This document shows positions 1-7,147 of a DNA stretch of 12,758 nt, one piece after another (within the stretch, counting starts at the first letter, position 1; the number at the start of each line of letters is the position of its first letter). Position numbers and translations under genes: made by a program. The notes under the pieces are model-generated. The model saw nothing but the letters and a program-made list of their open reading frames with translations. It had not been told where the DNA came from and ran no database searches. Location: contig MHYB01000002.1 of the NCBI GenBank assembly GCA_001824635.1, positions 9,024-21,781 on the forward strand, written 5' to 3'. The stretch comes from Planctomycetes bacterium GWF2_50_10. GTDB lineage: Bacteria; Planctomycetota; Phycisphaerae; Sedimentisphaerales; GWF2-50-10.

Positions 1-146
1 ATTGTCTGGGGCGGCTGATCCTGTTCACTTATCGGCTTTACCTGGAACGAATCGACAAACCCAGGCCCGCGCTCGCTGTTTGCAAGCACAACCACAGTAG
101 CCCAGTTAGGCCTTATATAAAAACCCAGGCAGTTTTTCTGATCCAT
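1..146 (-). CDS. GspL/PilM-like assembly protein, N-terminal fragment (runs off left edge)
   Basis: The frame opens with ATG at 146 and stays open for 48 codons to the window edge, beginning MDQKNCLGFYIRPNWATVVV. An AGGAG five bases before the ATG and a gap of only 15 bases after gspK support a real, co-transcribed start. The next gene after gspK in T2SS operons is normally gspL, whose cytoplasmic domain has an actin-like fold related to PilM and binds GspE. The visible part fits the first beta-hairpin of that fold (a strand LGFYIRP, then TVVVLANS, then a turn and FVDSFQV). The usual DIGS-like phosphate loop of PilM reads YIRP here, as expected for the non-ATP-binding GspL branch. Identity rests mostly on position; 48 residues are too few to be certain. 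Confidence 0.6.
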   Translation of the reverse strand, partial: MDQKNCLGFYIRPNWATVVVLANSERGPGFVDSFQVKPISEQDQPPQT

Positions 147-151
147 TAGAT

Positions 152-156
152 CTCCT
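152..156 (-). promoter_or_regulatory. Ribosome binding site of the gspL-like gene
   Basis: AGGAG on the minus strand lies five bases upstream of the ATG at 146. It is among the clearest Shine-Dalgarno sequences in the window and fixes the start of the partial gene. An earlier ATG at 160 is followed at once by a TAG stop, so it cannot be used. Confidence 0.75.
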
Positions 157-161
157 ACATT

Positions 162-1553
162 CTATTGCGCAATTATAGCAAGAGTTTGTACGTTTTTTCC
201 ATCCTTTAATATCAGAGCCGTATAACGCACAATCGCCGCTCCGCTTGCGGACTGTATCCTTACGGTAAAAAAGGTGCTTTTGGTCGTAAGGTAATCTTTT
301 GCCCTTTGTATGCTGTTAGCATAGTGAAAGCATCGTTTTTGTAAATCATTAACATCCTCAAAGGGTTTAATTTTGCGCTCATCGATGATATTCTGGGCCG
401 TTTCAACGGCATCTCCGCCGAACATAAACACAGACTCCAGCACAAGCCGCGGTGCGGAATTAACATTTACCTGCGTGGCACCGTAGCGACTCATGTATTT
501 TAAGGCAGACTCGGTGCGACGTTGGGATTTAATATACGGCTTTGCGAGATCTTCAAGATTTACAAGCGAACTGTTCACCAAGCTTACAATATTCGCATAT
601 TTGGCATTTGGCGAACTTTGCACCGACTGAGTTTGTGGGTCATTGGTACGCTTGCGGGCACGCCTGGACCTGAATTTCTGGGCCGGCGTTGCAGCGGTGT
701 TATTATTGGGTTCTTTGGCTGCGGTGGGAAGAACAGCAGCGCCGTTTACATCAACATATTCGCCCACCTTCGTAAGTCCATCATAGAAATCATACCGCTG
801 CTGATAAGTGAACATAACTTCATTTCTGCTGGCTGACCCTATCCAATCGAAAAAACTGTCATAGGCCGCCTCGGTCGAACGCTTATTCTTATCATCAAGC
901 CGCATTGCCCAGGCCATCGGCAATTTTGCGTTCTCATCTTCGATCTCTACGGTAACTTTCGCATCGCCAACTTCAAATTCTATCGGCTCCATTACAAACG
1001 GCCATGCGGCACCGTACGGGCCGGGTATTACTATTTTATTGGGATCATTGGCATCACCAAAGCCACTTACATCGAACTGGTTAAAATCGTTTATATCCTG
1101 ATCATAAACATAATTTGGATCATTGAAATCGACAGGGCTAAGCGGATCACGGCTGTCGCGAGCATTGGGTTCATTGGCATCGCGTTTATACTCGTCTTCA
1201 TAATTCTTCCAGTCTTCGCCGTACCGCTGCTTTAAGAGTTTTTCTCTGACGTAATCTTCGAGGAAAATTGTGTACTGCTCCTCTGTGAAGGCAAAGAGGT
1301 CGGAAAAATCAGGCTCATTTGGTCTGTCGATCAGGTCAAAGGATTTCTCCGCCAGGATGGTATTAACATATTTAAAAGCCGAATCCGAGGCATACCTGGC
1401 CTTTTGATAGTCCACGAGGTACTGGTCGCGATGTCGTGCAGCGGCGACCTTGGTGGTAAGGACATATCCTATGCCGCACATGATCACCAGTATCACTATC
1501 GTAAGAAGCAGCACAACTGCCGGCCGATTATTTTTGCTGCGTGCATTTATCAT
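162..1553 (-). CDS. gspK: GspK, minor tip pseudopilin of the type II secretion system
   Basis: GspK caps the pseudopilus tip with GspI and GspJ in the periplasm. The 463-residue protein has a short basic leader, a hydrophobic helix at about residues 11-34, a large periplasmic domain, and a helix-hairpin-helix-like segment at about 361-408 (NVNSAPRLVLESVF, then AQNIIDERKIKPF). That segment is the hallmark of the T2SK family. As in other GspK proteins there is no Glu at +5. The residue before the expected cleavage point is Pro (NNRP/AVVLLL) rather than Gly, which is odd. Residues 113-175 are rich in Asp and Asn, and residues 293-302 form a basic patch (KFRSRRARKR); both look like inserted loops. 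The ATG overlaps the gspJ stop as ATGA, and a GAGAGG lies six bases upstream. It is longer than the typical family length of about 300-350 residues. Confidence 0.9.
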   Translation of the reverse strand: MINARSKNNRPAVVLLLTIVILVIMCGIGYVLTTKVAAARHRDQYLVDYQKARYASDSAFKYVNTILAEKSFDLIDRPNEPDFSDLFAFTEEQYTIFLEDYVREKLLKQRYGEDWKNYEDEYKRDANEPNARDSRDPLSPVDFNDPNYVYDQDINDFNQFDVSGFGDANDPNKIVIPGPYGAAWPFVMEPIEFEVGDAKVTVEIEDENAKLPMAWAMRLDDKNKRSTEAAYDSFFDWIGSASRNEVMFTYQQRYDFYDGLTKVGEYVDVNGAAVLPTAAKEPNNNTAATPAQKFRSRRARKRTNDPQTQSVQSSPNAKYANIVSLVNSSLVNLEDLAKPYIKSQRRTESALKYMSRYGATQVNVNSAPRLVLESVFMFGGDAVETAQNIIDERKIKPFEDVNDLQKRCFHYANSIQRAKDYLTTKSTFFTVRIQSASGAAIVRYTALILKDGKNVQTLAIIAQ

Positions 1554-2551
1554 TGGGAACCTCTCGCGTGCCTGGTCCTTGGCGATCTGGGCGAACGCCG
1601 GTTATCGCCGCCGGTATCGAGCGAGCCGCTTTTATCAACACCGGAATTTTCATTGTTGACAGCCTGGGACTGATTATTAGGATCGACAGAATTTGCGTCA
1701 TTAGCATCTACCGCATTTGGATCTGTCAGCGACATATAATTGAAGGTAACCTTCTTAGTGCGATCCGTAACTATGGTGCGAATGGTTTTAAATTCCTCTT
1801 CGACATCGAACCCGCCGCTGCCGGTATCGAAAGGCTCGCCAAACGACACGGTTAGCGTAAGCGCCGGCGGCATGTTGGCCTGGTTCCAACTGTCCAAATA
1901 TTTAACTTCTTCGGCCAATTGATCGGACGCTACCATTGTTGCGGAATTTTGCTGGGCAACTGCGGTGTTGCGTCTGAATCGCGGAGACATCGCTATATTC
2001 GGCCTATTCCTCGCAGAAGCACTGTTTGCATCCGTGCCTTGATTTGTAAATTGAGGCACCTGTATTTTGAAAACGCTCAGTCCAGAGCATACCGGGACAA
2101 AGACATGCCTGTTGTTTGTCCAATCCCTTCGTTCATCTTCATCAAGAAGCCTGTCTTCCCAGACAATACCGGAATGGCACCGCCATAACTGGAGCCGCTT
2201 TGCGTTCATATCGTAAGTTGCCTGCCAGATAACTTCCTCAAGTATCTGGGGCTTATTTTTGATGTCGATGAATTCGCGGCAGATGCGAAGCCTTGCCGTC
2301 GGAAATCCGTTTGCGAAACTATTAGCCAACTCGATCCTCGCTCCGGAACCGGGAGGAGCGATGCGGTCGATATCCTCGGCGATACGCTGACAAATATCGC
2401 CGGGCAGCACGGTCGAATCTATCTTGTCCGTTATGGAGTTGGATATCTTCTTGGCCCGATCATAAATACTGAAAAGCGCAAGGAGCAACATGGCCGCCAC
2501 TACCAGCGTCACCATCGCTTCGACAACTGTAAACGCCCTTAGCCTTTTCAT
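1550..2551 (-). CDS. gspJ: GspJ, minor pseudopilin of the type II secretion system
   Basis: GspJ forms the pseudopilus tip with GspI and GspK. The start gives MKRLRAFTVVEAMVTLVVAA, a type IV prepilin N-terminus with a basic leader of six residues, Phe at +1, Glu at +5 and a long hydrophobic helix to about residue 30. The residue before cleavage is Ala, not the near-invariant Gly. The core (about 35-160 and 206-276) contains the family-like VIWQATYD and ALTLTVSF strands. At 333 residues it is well above the roughly 200 of proteobacterial GspJ. The excess sits in a polar insert at about 161-205 and a disordered tail at about 277-333, rich in DPN/DAN and ending in an Arg-rich segment. Its ATG overlaps the gspI stop as ATGA, so translation is probably coupled. 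Confidence 0.88.
   Translation of the reverse strand: MKRLRAFTVVEAMVTLVVAAMLLLALFSIYDRAKKISNSITDKIDSTVLPGDICQRIAEDIDRIAPPGSGARIELANSFANGFPTARLRICREFIDIKNKPQILEEVIWQATYDMNAKRLQLWRCHSGIVWEDRLLDEDERRDWTNNRHVFVPVCSGLSVFKIQVPQFTNQGTDANSASARNRPNIAMSPRFRRNTAVAQQNSATMVASDQLAEEVKYLDSWNQANMPPALTLTVSFGEPFDTGSGGFDVEEEFKTIRTIVTDRTKKVTFNYMSLTDPNAVDANDANSVDPNNQSQAVNNENSGVDKSGSLDTGGDNRRSPRSPRTRHARGSQ
1560..1565 (-). promoter_or_regulatory. Ribosome binding site of gspK, inside gspJ
   Basis: GAGAGG on the minus strand ends six bases before the gspK ATG at 1553 and lies within the last codons of gspJ. Together with the ATGA overlap it supports coupled translation of gspJ and gspK. Confidence 0.6.
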
Positions 2552-3183
2552 TTAGCACCGCCGGTCATGTTTTTGTATTCTTCCATGATGGCATCGAACT
2601 TTGCCCTGTTGGCCGCATCCTGGCCTGCGGGATTATTTGTCCTCATATTTTCGCCGTCAAGGTTATAACTGTCGCCATTAAGTCCGTCGTACCCTTCAAG
2701 GAGCGGGTCTTGCAAGGTGCTGTTTCCAAATTCATTGGCGTCGCGCAATTCGCGATCTTTCATCATTTGCGTGGCAACTTCTTTTGATACCTTTGTGAGC
2801 CAGCATGTAAGTTCAAGTGTCTTGGGCTGATCGTTGGCATCTAGATATGTAGCTGAACTTATTGCCTTGACCCAGGTGCCTGAGCCAGAAGGATCACTAA
2901 ATGGTTCGGTGCGTAATTCCCATACGAGCTGCGGATTTATTTCGCTAACTCCATACTCGGTCTGTTCCGAAACGCTGCTCTGAGATAATATTCTCTCCAT
3001 GTTTTCGCGCGCAAGTTCGAATGCCTGCATATTAATGCGGTCGTCGCTGACGGCCCTCATGGCATCCTTGAATACGGTTAGTACCGTTGTGAAAATGATC
3101 GCAAGGATAACCAGTGCCGTCGCGACCTCGATGACGGTAAAACCGCGCGTTTTATTCAGATGTTTTTTAAAATGGCACATCAT
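2548..3183 (-). CDS. gspI: GspI, minor pseudopilin of the type II secretion system
   Basis: GspI nucleates the pseudopilus tip complex with GspJ and GspK. A canonical prepilin site is present: basic leader MMCHFKKHLNKTRG, then FTVIEVATALVILAIIF with Phe at +1 and Glu at +5. The GspI-type segment FELARENMERIL follows the helix. I chose the ATG at 3183, overlapping gspH by 17 bases, because it gives a 14-residue leader. Upstream in-frame ATGs at 3213 and 3207 would give longer leaders and also lack a Shine-Dalgarno sequence, so the start is uncertain. At 211 residues it is much longer than the usual 120-130. The extra part from about residue 131 is an Asn/Asp/Gly-rich tail (GYDGLNGDSYNLDGEN) followed by a short helix-like stretch. 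The function of that tail is unknown. Confidence 0.88.
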   Translation of the reverse strand: MMCHFKKHLNKTRGFTVIEVATALVILAIIFTTVLTVFKDAMRAVSDDRINMQAFELARENMERILSQSSVSEQTEYGVSEINPQLVWELRTEPFSDPSGSGTWVKAISSATYLDANDQPKTLELTCWLTKVSKEVATQMMKDRELRDANEFGNSTLQDPLLEGYDGLNGDSYNLDGENMRTNNPAGQDAANRAKFDAIMEEYKNMTGGAK

Positions 3184-3721
3184 CTTGCGGCTGCGCGAAT
3201 TTGACATCCCCATTTTTTAGCTGGGCTATGGGGCTAAGCCTGCTGATTATCAGTGAATATTCATTTCCGCCCCTGTCAACGAGAACAATTTTTCCACCGG
3301 CCTGCCAACCAGCATGGCCCGCCCTGAACATAGCTGCGCCCTGCACCGCGGCGGTGTTTTCAAAATCATCGAACATCACATATTTGATGCGAAGATCGTC
3401 GCGCAGTTTTTTTTGCGAAATGATCTCCTCCTCCAGCACATCGGCAAGATTGGCCCCGGATATTTCGCGAAGCATATAGCTCTGGTTCGAGATATCAAGA
3501 ACGACTTCATATCTTCTTTCGGAACTTCTCGCCGTCGACCAGGCTTTGTTGAACGTCTCTACGAGATCGTTGGCCTGGGCCTTGAAGGTATTGCGGCCAA
3601 GCAGAGATACCGCGTTCATGGCAGCCATCGAGCAAAGTAGACCGATGATGAAGATCACCACCACGATCTCACTTATAACATAGCCGACGACCTTTTGGCT
3701 AGGGCAGCATTTAGTTGGCAT
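3167..3721 (-). CDS. gspH: GspH, minor pseudopilin of the type II secretion system
   Basis: This pseudopilin-like protein of 184 residues sits between gspG and gspI, the standard place for gspH. The N-terminus reads MPTKCCPSQKVVG followed by YVISEIVVVIFIIGLL: Gly at -1, Glu at +5 and a hydrophobic helix, but Tyr at +1 instead of Phe or Met. The periplasmic part has GspH-like features (a region around NDLVETFNKAWSTARSSERRYEV, beta-strands, and GGKIVLVDRGGNEYSLIISR near the end). I placed the start at 3721, which overlaps the end of gspG by 11 bases; an in-frame ATG at 3742 would add seven residues. No strong Shine-Dalgarno sequence is visible, so initiation is probably coupled to gspG termination. 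Sequence conservation of GspH is weak in general, so the call relies on the prepilin site plus position. Confidence 0.82.
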   Translation of the reverse strand: MPTKCCPSQKVVGYVISEIVVVIFIIGLLCSMAAMNAVSLLGRNTFKAQANDLVETFNKAWSTARSSERRYEVVLDISNQSYMLREISGANLADVLEEEIISQKKLRDDLRIKYVMFDDFENTAAVQGAAMFRAGHAGWQAGGKIVLVDRGGNEYSLIISRLSPIAQLKNGDVKFAQPQDDVPF

Positions 3722-4163
3722 CGTTGCTCTTGAGGTCGGCATTGCGTCCCTCGCCGCCCTGTTCGCCATCGGAACCGTAACTTACTATTTCAAAAGGAAT
3801 ACCGGGTTCCGGGTTGAGCAGGTAAACAAAATCATGCTTCCAGGCATCCTGCGGAACGGTTTTGCTGTTAAGATATCCGCCTTCAGGATAGCCCGTGACA
3901 TCTGTAGGTGCTTCAACGAGAGCCTGGAGACCCTCTTCTTCAGTCGGGAAACGGCTGGTGTCCATCTTAAACTGCTGGATGGCGCTGTCGAGAGTTTTCA
4001 GACTTGCCTTGGTAGTCTGAACTTTGGCGTCTTCCACCTTTCCAAAAACCTTGATACTGACCATACCAGCCAGAAGTCCGATGATCACTATTACTGCCAT
4101 GATTTCGATGATCGTAAAGCCGGCTTTAACTGAACGTGCTGCGATTTTTTTTGTGTCGACCAT
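3711..4163 (-). CDS. gspG: GspG, major pseudopilin of the type II secretion system
   Basis: GspG polymerises into the periplasmic pseudopilus that acts as a piston under the secretin. The 150-residue protein has a 15-residue leader ending VKAG, then FTIIEIMAVIVIIGLLAGMV (Phe +1, Glu +5). The family signature follows: TTKASLKTLDSAIQQFKMDTSRFPTEEEGLQAL has the typical spacing. The C-terminal SYGSDGEQGGEGRNADLKSND matches the calcium-binding loop of major pseudopilins. The usual DPWG turn reads DAWK. The start at 4163 is fixed by an AGGAG five bases upstream and gives a normal leader; the frame stays open further upstream, but that extension is not pilin-like and overlaps gspF. The last three residues are Asp-Ala-Asn, and the stop lies inside the start region of gspH. 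Confidence 0.95.
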   Translation of the reverse strand: MVDTKKIAARSVKAGFTIIEIMAVIVIIGLLAGMVSIKVFGKVEDAKVQTTKASLKTLDSAIQQFKMDTSRFPTEEEGLQALVEAPTDVTGYPEGGYLNSKTVPQDAWKHDFVYLLNPEPGIPFEIVSYGSDGEQGGEGRNADLKSNDAN

Positions 4164-4168
4164 AACAA

Positions 4169-4173
4169 CTCCT
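4169..4173 (-). promoter_or_regulatory. Ribosome binding site of gspG, sharing bases with the gspF stop
   Basis: AGGAG lies five bases before the gspG ATG at 4163. Its first two bases are the last two of the gspF TAG stop (TAGGAG), so a ribosome finishing gspF stops on the gspG binding site. This fixes the gspG start and suggests coupled, efficient initiation of the most abundant pseudopilin. Confidence 0.75.
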
Positions 4174-5386
4174 ACTTGATTGTCGAAGAGAACTGCAATA
4201 TCGGTGAAAGCGTCGCATAGGCGATAAACCCTATGGCCGCCACAAGAACTATAATTATACACGGCTCGATGGCTGCCGCGAGTCTTTCGATTACAACATC
4301 GGTAGATGATTCCAGATTTTCGCTGATCCTTTTGAGCATCAGTTCCAGCTCGCCGGATTTTTCGCCCACTGCGACCATGTGTGCCGTCGCTGGGTCGAGA
4401 ACGCCGCTTTCGCGCAGAGGTGTTGCAATATCCGCACCGGAAAGTATCCTGTCGCGGGCTTCTTTAACGGCCTTGCTCATGATTACATTGCCCGTAACCT
4501 CGGCAACAACCCTGAGCGATTCAGCCATGCTCAGGCCCGAGCCTAACAGTGTCGAAAGTGTAGAGGCAAAACGCGATACGACTCGCTGTTTTACAAGTGG
4601 GCCGAACACAGGAAGGCTCAAAAACAGCTTGTCCCGTATAAGGCGGCCTCGATTGGTCTTGATAAACTTGCGATAAGCCATGCCGATGCCCACCAAAGCG
4701 GCAATGATCGCCCACCACCAATTAATGAGAATGTAGCTGAAGACCATCAGCATCTTCGTGGACGCGGGCAGTTCCTGTCCAAGCTGCTGGAGCTGATTTG
4801 TAAGATTCGGAATAACCTTAGTCGTAAGGATTATAATCGCAAATAGAGACGCTATGACTACGACTATCGGATAGACCATTGCAGTGATAAGTTTGGATTC
4901 GACCCTCTGACGCTTTTCCATGAAACTGGCCATCGTGGCAAGACTCTGGCCCAGGGAGCCTGTTACTTCGCCGACCTTGACCATTGAAATATAGATGATA
5001 TCGAAAAAATCGGTGTAATCGCTCAGTGCATCGGTGAAGGATTCACCAGTGATGACCCTGTCGCGAATATCGATAATAGCGTTCCTAAGCCGCACGTCGG
5101 AGACTTGCTGTACAAGAACAGTAAGAGCCTCGGTCAATTTGATCTCCGCGTTAAGCAGGGTGGCAAGCTGCTTTGTGAATTCCAGTATGCGGGCCTTATT
5201 GCCTTTGCCAAAAGAGGAAAGTATCGCGATTTTGCCTTGTTCTTCCTCGCCGGCGTCTGTGATCCGGGTCGGATGCATGTTCCGCGTACGAAGCTGTTTG
5301 CGCGCAGAGTAAGGGTTCTCGGCGGTAACCGTTCCCTTTACTGTTTTGCCATTTGCGGCTATAGCTGTGTAGGAAAATCGCGGCAT
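4172..5386 (-). CDS. gspF: GspF, inner-membrane platform protein of the type II secretion system
   Basis: GspF is the polytopic inner-membrane core that couples the GspE ATPase to pseudopilus assembly. The length of 404 residues is normal. It begins with the family N-terminus MPRFSYTAIAANGKTVKGTV. Two copies of the T2SF helical domain follow: the first at about 66-190 (FTKQLATLLNAEIKLTEAL, then GESFTDAL, VGEVTGSL) and the second from about 270 (FASTLSTLLGSGLSMAESL, then ATPLRESGVL, VGEKSGEL). Hydrophobic segments lie near 167-190, 213-237 and 375-398, giving the usual three-helix topology. It starts 17 bases after gspE with only a weak AGTGA upstream. No unusual insert or missing motif is seen; this is the most conventional protein of the cluster. 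Confidence 0.96.
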   Translation of the reverse strand: MPRFSYTAIAANGKTVKGTVTAENPYSARKQLRTRNMHPTRITDAGEEEQGKIAILSSFGKGNKARILEFTKQLATLLNAEIKLTEALTVLVQQVSDVRLRNAIIDIRDRVITGESFTDALSDYTDFFDIIYISMVKVGEVTGSLGQSLATMASFMEKRQRVESKLITAMVYPIVVVIASLFAIIILTTKVIPNLTNQLQQLGQELPASTKMLMVFSYILINWWWAIIAALVGIGMAYRKFIKTNRGRLIRDKLFLSLPVFGPLVKQRVVSRFASTLSTLLGSGLSMAESLRVVAEVTGNVIMSKAVKEARDRILSGADIATPLRESGVLDPATAHMVAVGEKSGELELMLKRISENLESSTDVVIERLAAAIEPCIIIVLVAAIGFIAYATLSPILQFSSTIK

Positions 5387-5403
5387 AATATAATTTCACT
5401 TGC

Positions 5404-7107
5404 TTATAATGTATCAGACTGGGTAACGCGGAGCACTTCGGCAACAGTCGTTACGCCTGCGGAAACTTTTCTTGCGCCGTCCATTCGCAGCGTCTGAAGC
5501 CCCGCCTCGATGGCGCGTTTCTTTATGGTACCCGCGCTTTCCTTTGCGTAGATCATATCGCGAACTTCTTCGTCGATCATCATCAGTTCGTAAATACCTG
5601 TTCGGCCGCGATAGCCTGTCTGGAAGCACTTATCACAGCCTGAGCCGATAAAAAATTCGGTATGTATATTGGCATCAGTCCCAAGGCCAAGCTCCCGCAA
5701 CTCGTGCTGCGTCGGTTCGTATATTTTTTTGCAATCGGGACATATCCTGCGAACGAGACGCTGGGCCATAACGGCTATGAGCGACGAACTTACAAGGTAA
5801 GGCTCGACACCCAGATCAAGCAATCGGCTCACCGCGCCTGCCGAGTCGTTGGTGTGAAGCGTGCTGAACACAAGGTGACCGGTTAAGGACGACTGGATCG
5901 CCATGCGGGCGGTTTCCTGGTCGCGAACTTCGCCGATCATTATCACATCCGGGTCCTGGCGAAGCACATGCCTTAAAGCGGTTACAAATGTCATACCTTT
6001 TTTGCTGGCGACCTGTATCTGGCTTATGCCCGAAAGCTGGTATTCGATGGGGTCTTCGATTGTGAGCACATTTTTTTCGGCCGAGTTTATACGGTTAAGG
6101 CATGCGTACAGCGTGGTACTCTTGCCGGAACCGGTTGGCCCGGTAACAAATATTACGCCGTGCGTGCGACCAAGCACCGAGTCAAGCCTGCTTAGATCAT
6201 CATTCCACAAGCCAAGTTCATTAAGACCATACACACCCGAACTTTTGTCGAGCAATCGCAACACCGCCCTTTCGCCATAGCTCGTCGGCACGGTTGATAT
6301 ACGAAGATCGATCTCTCGCTGACCCAGTCGCACCGAGCATCGGCCGTCCTGCGGCATACGCCTTTCGGCGATGTCCATGCCCGCCATAACTTTAATACGC
6401 GAAATGATAAGCGATATCACGTTGCGATTAAGGCTTAGCACGTCATAAAGAATGCCGTCGATACGATAGCGTATCTGAAGCTTGGTCTCATACGGATGGA
6501 CGTGAATATCACTTGCCCGCAATTGCAGAGCACGAAAGAGTACATCATTTACAAGCCTGATAACAGGCGGCCGGTTTACTACGTCAAGCAGGTCGTCCGA
6601 AGAACCTACTTCGTTTGCAAGCTGGTCGATATTCTGAGCATCAAGCTCCTCGGCCACTTCCTCAATAACCGTGGCCTTTTGCTCATAAGCCACATCTATC
6701 GCGGCGGTAATTGATGTCCTTGTCGCAAGCGCGAGTTTTACCGGCATTGAAGTCATTTTGGAAACATTATCCAGCGCATTCAGATTAAGGGGCCTCGACA
6801 TCACGATCGTCAGTTCGTTCTCATCCGCCTTCCTAACACCTATAAGATAATGGTGCTGGGCATAAAGAGCCGGAACTGAATCGACAAACTCCTGCGGCAC
6901 CGCCCCTTGGGGAATATCAGTGAAATACTCGATGCCAAGTGCATTGGCGAACAGCTTAAGCACCGCGTCTTCTGTGAAATGCGGGTTGCCAAGCAGTATC
7001 TCGTCAAGCCTGCGCTTGTCGCCGGATATCTCACTGAGCACTTTCGCAAGCTGTTCAGCATCGACCGTCTTCGTATTCTGGGCTGATTTTAGCAATAACT
7101 GTTTCAT
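5404..7107 (-). CDS. gspE: GspE, cytoplasmic ATPase of the type II secretion system
   Basis: This hexameric ATPase drives pseudopilus assembly from the cytoplasmic face, docking on GspL and GspF. Its 567 residues contain an N1E/MshEN-like N-terminal domain (about 20-150), the NDVLFRALQLRASDIHVHPYE entry to the ATPase (about 187-207), Walker A GPTGSGKST at 323-331, the Asp box EDPIEYQL at 351-358, Walker B with DPDVIMIGEVRD at 385-396, and the His box HLVFSTLHTND at 411-421. A tetracysteine zinc site has CPDC at 456-459 and CDKC at 491-494. All catalytic elements are intact. PilB of type IV pili has the same motifs; the flanking gspD, gspF and gspG decide for GspE. The start follows gspD by 40 bases with no strong Shine-Dalgarno sequence. 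Confidence 0.96.
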   Translation of the reverse strand: MKQLLLKSAQNTKTVDAEQLAKVLSEISGDKRRLDEILLGNPHFTEDAVLKLFANALGIEYFTDIPQGAVPQEFVDSVPALYAQHHYLIGVRKADENELTIVMSRPLNLNALDNVSKMTSMPVKLALATRTSITAAIDVAYEQKATVIEEVAEELDAQNIDQLANEVGSSDDLLDVVNRPPVIRLVNDVLFRALQLRASDIHVHPYETKLQIRYRIDGILYDVLSLNRNVISLIISRIKVMAGMDIAERRMPQDGRCSVRLGQREIDLRISTVPTSYGERAVLRLLDKSSGVYGLNELGLWNDDLSRLDSVLGRTHGVIFVTGPTGSGKSTTLYACLNRINSAEKNVLTIEDPIEYQLSGISQIQVASKKGMTFVTALRHVLRQDPDVIMIGEVRDQETARMAIQSSLTGHLVFSTLHTNDSAGAVSRLLDLGVEPYLVSSSLIAVMAQRLVRRICPDCKKIYEPTQHELRELGLGTDANIHTEFFIGSGCDKCFQTGYRGRTGIYELMMIDEEVRDMIYAKESAGTIKKRAIEAGLQTLRMDGARKVSAGVTTVAEVLRVTQSDTL

Positions 7108-7147
7108 TGATGCCTGTATTACGCCTGTTTACCTCGACTGTTCTATT

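Noticed and set aside
1690..1725. The DAN/DPN-coding stretch in gspJ as a tandem DNA repeat
   Set aside because: Codons differ from unit to unit and the spacing is irregular, so it is a peptide-level pattern and not a DNA repeat array.
3405..3420. Runs of eight T (A8 on the coding strand) in gspH, and similar runs in gspG (4145-4152) and the cytochrome gene (12338-12345), as terminators or slippage sites
   Set aside because: All lie inside coding sequence with no stable GC hairpin ahead, and the frames continue normally with conserved protein downstream. Nothing indicates programmed frameshifting.
7108..7147. The 40-base gap between gspD and gspE as an internal promoter or attenuator
   Set aside because: No convincing -35/-10 pair or hairpin was seen; it looks like a plain intercistronic spacer.
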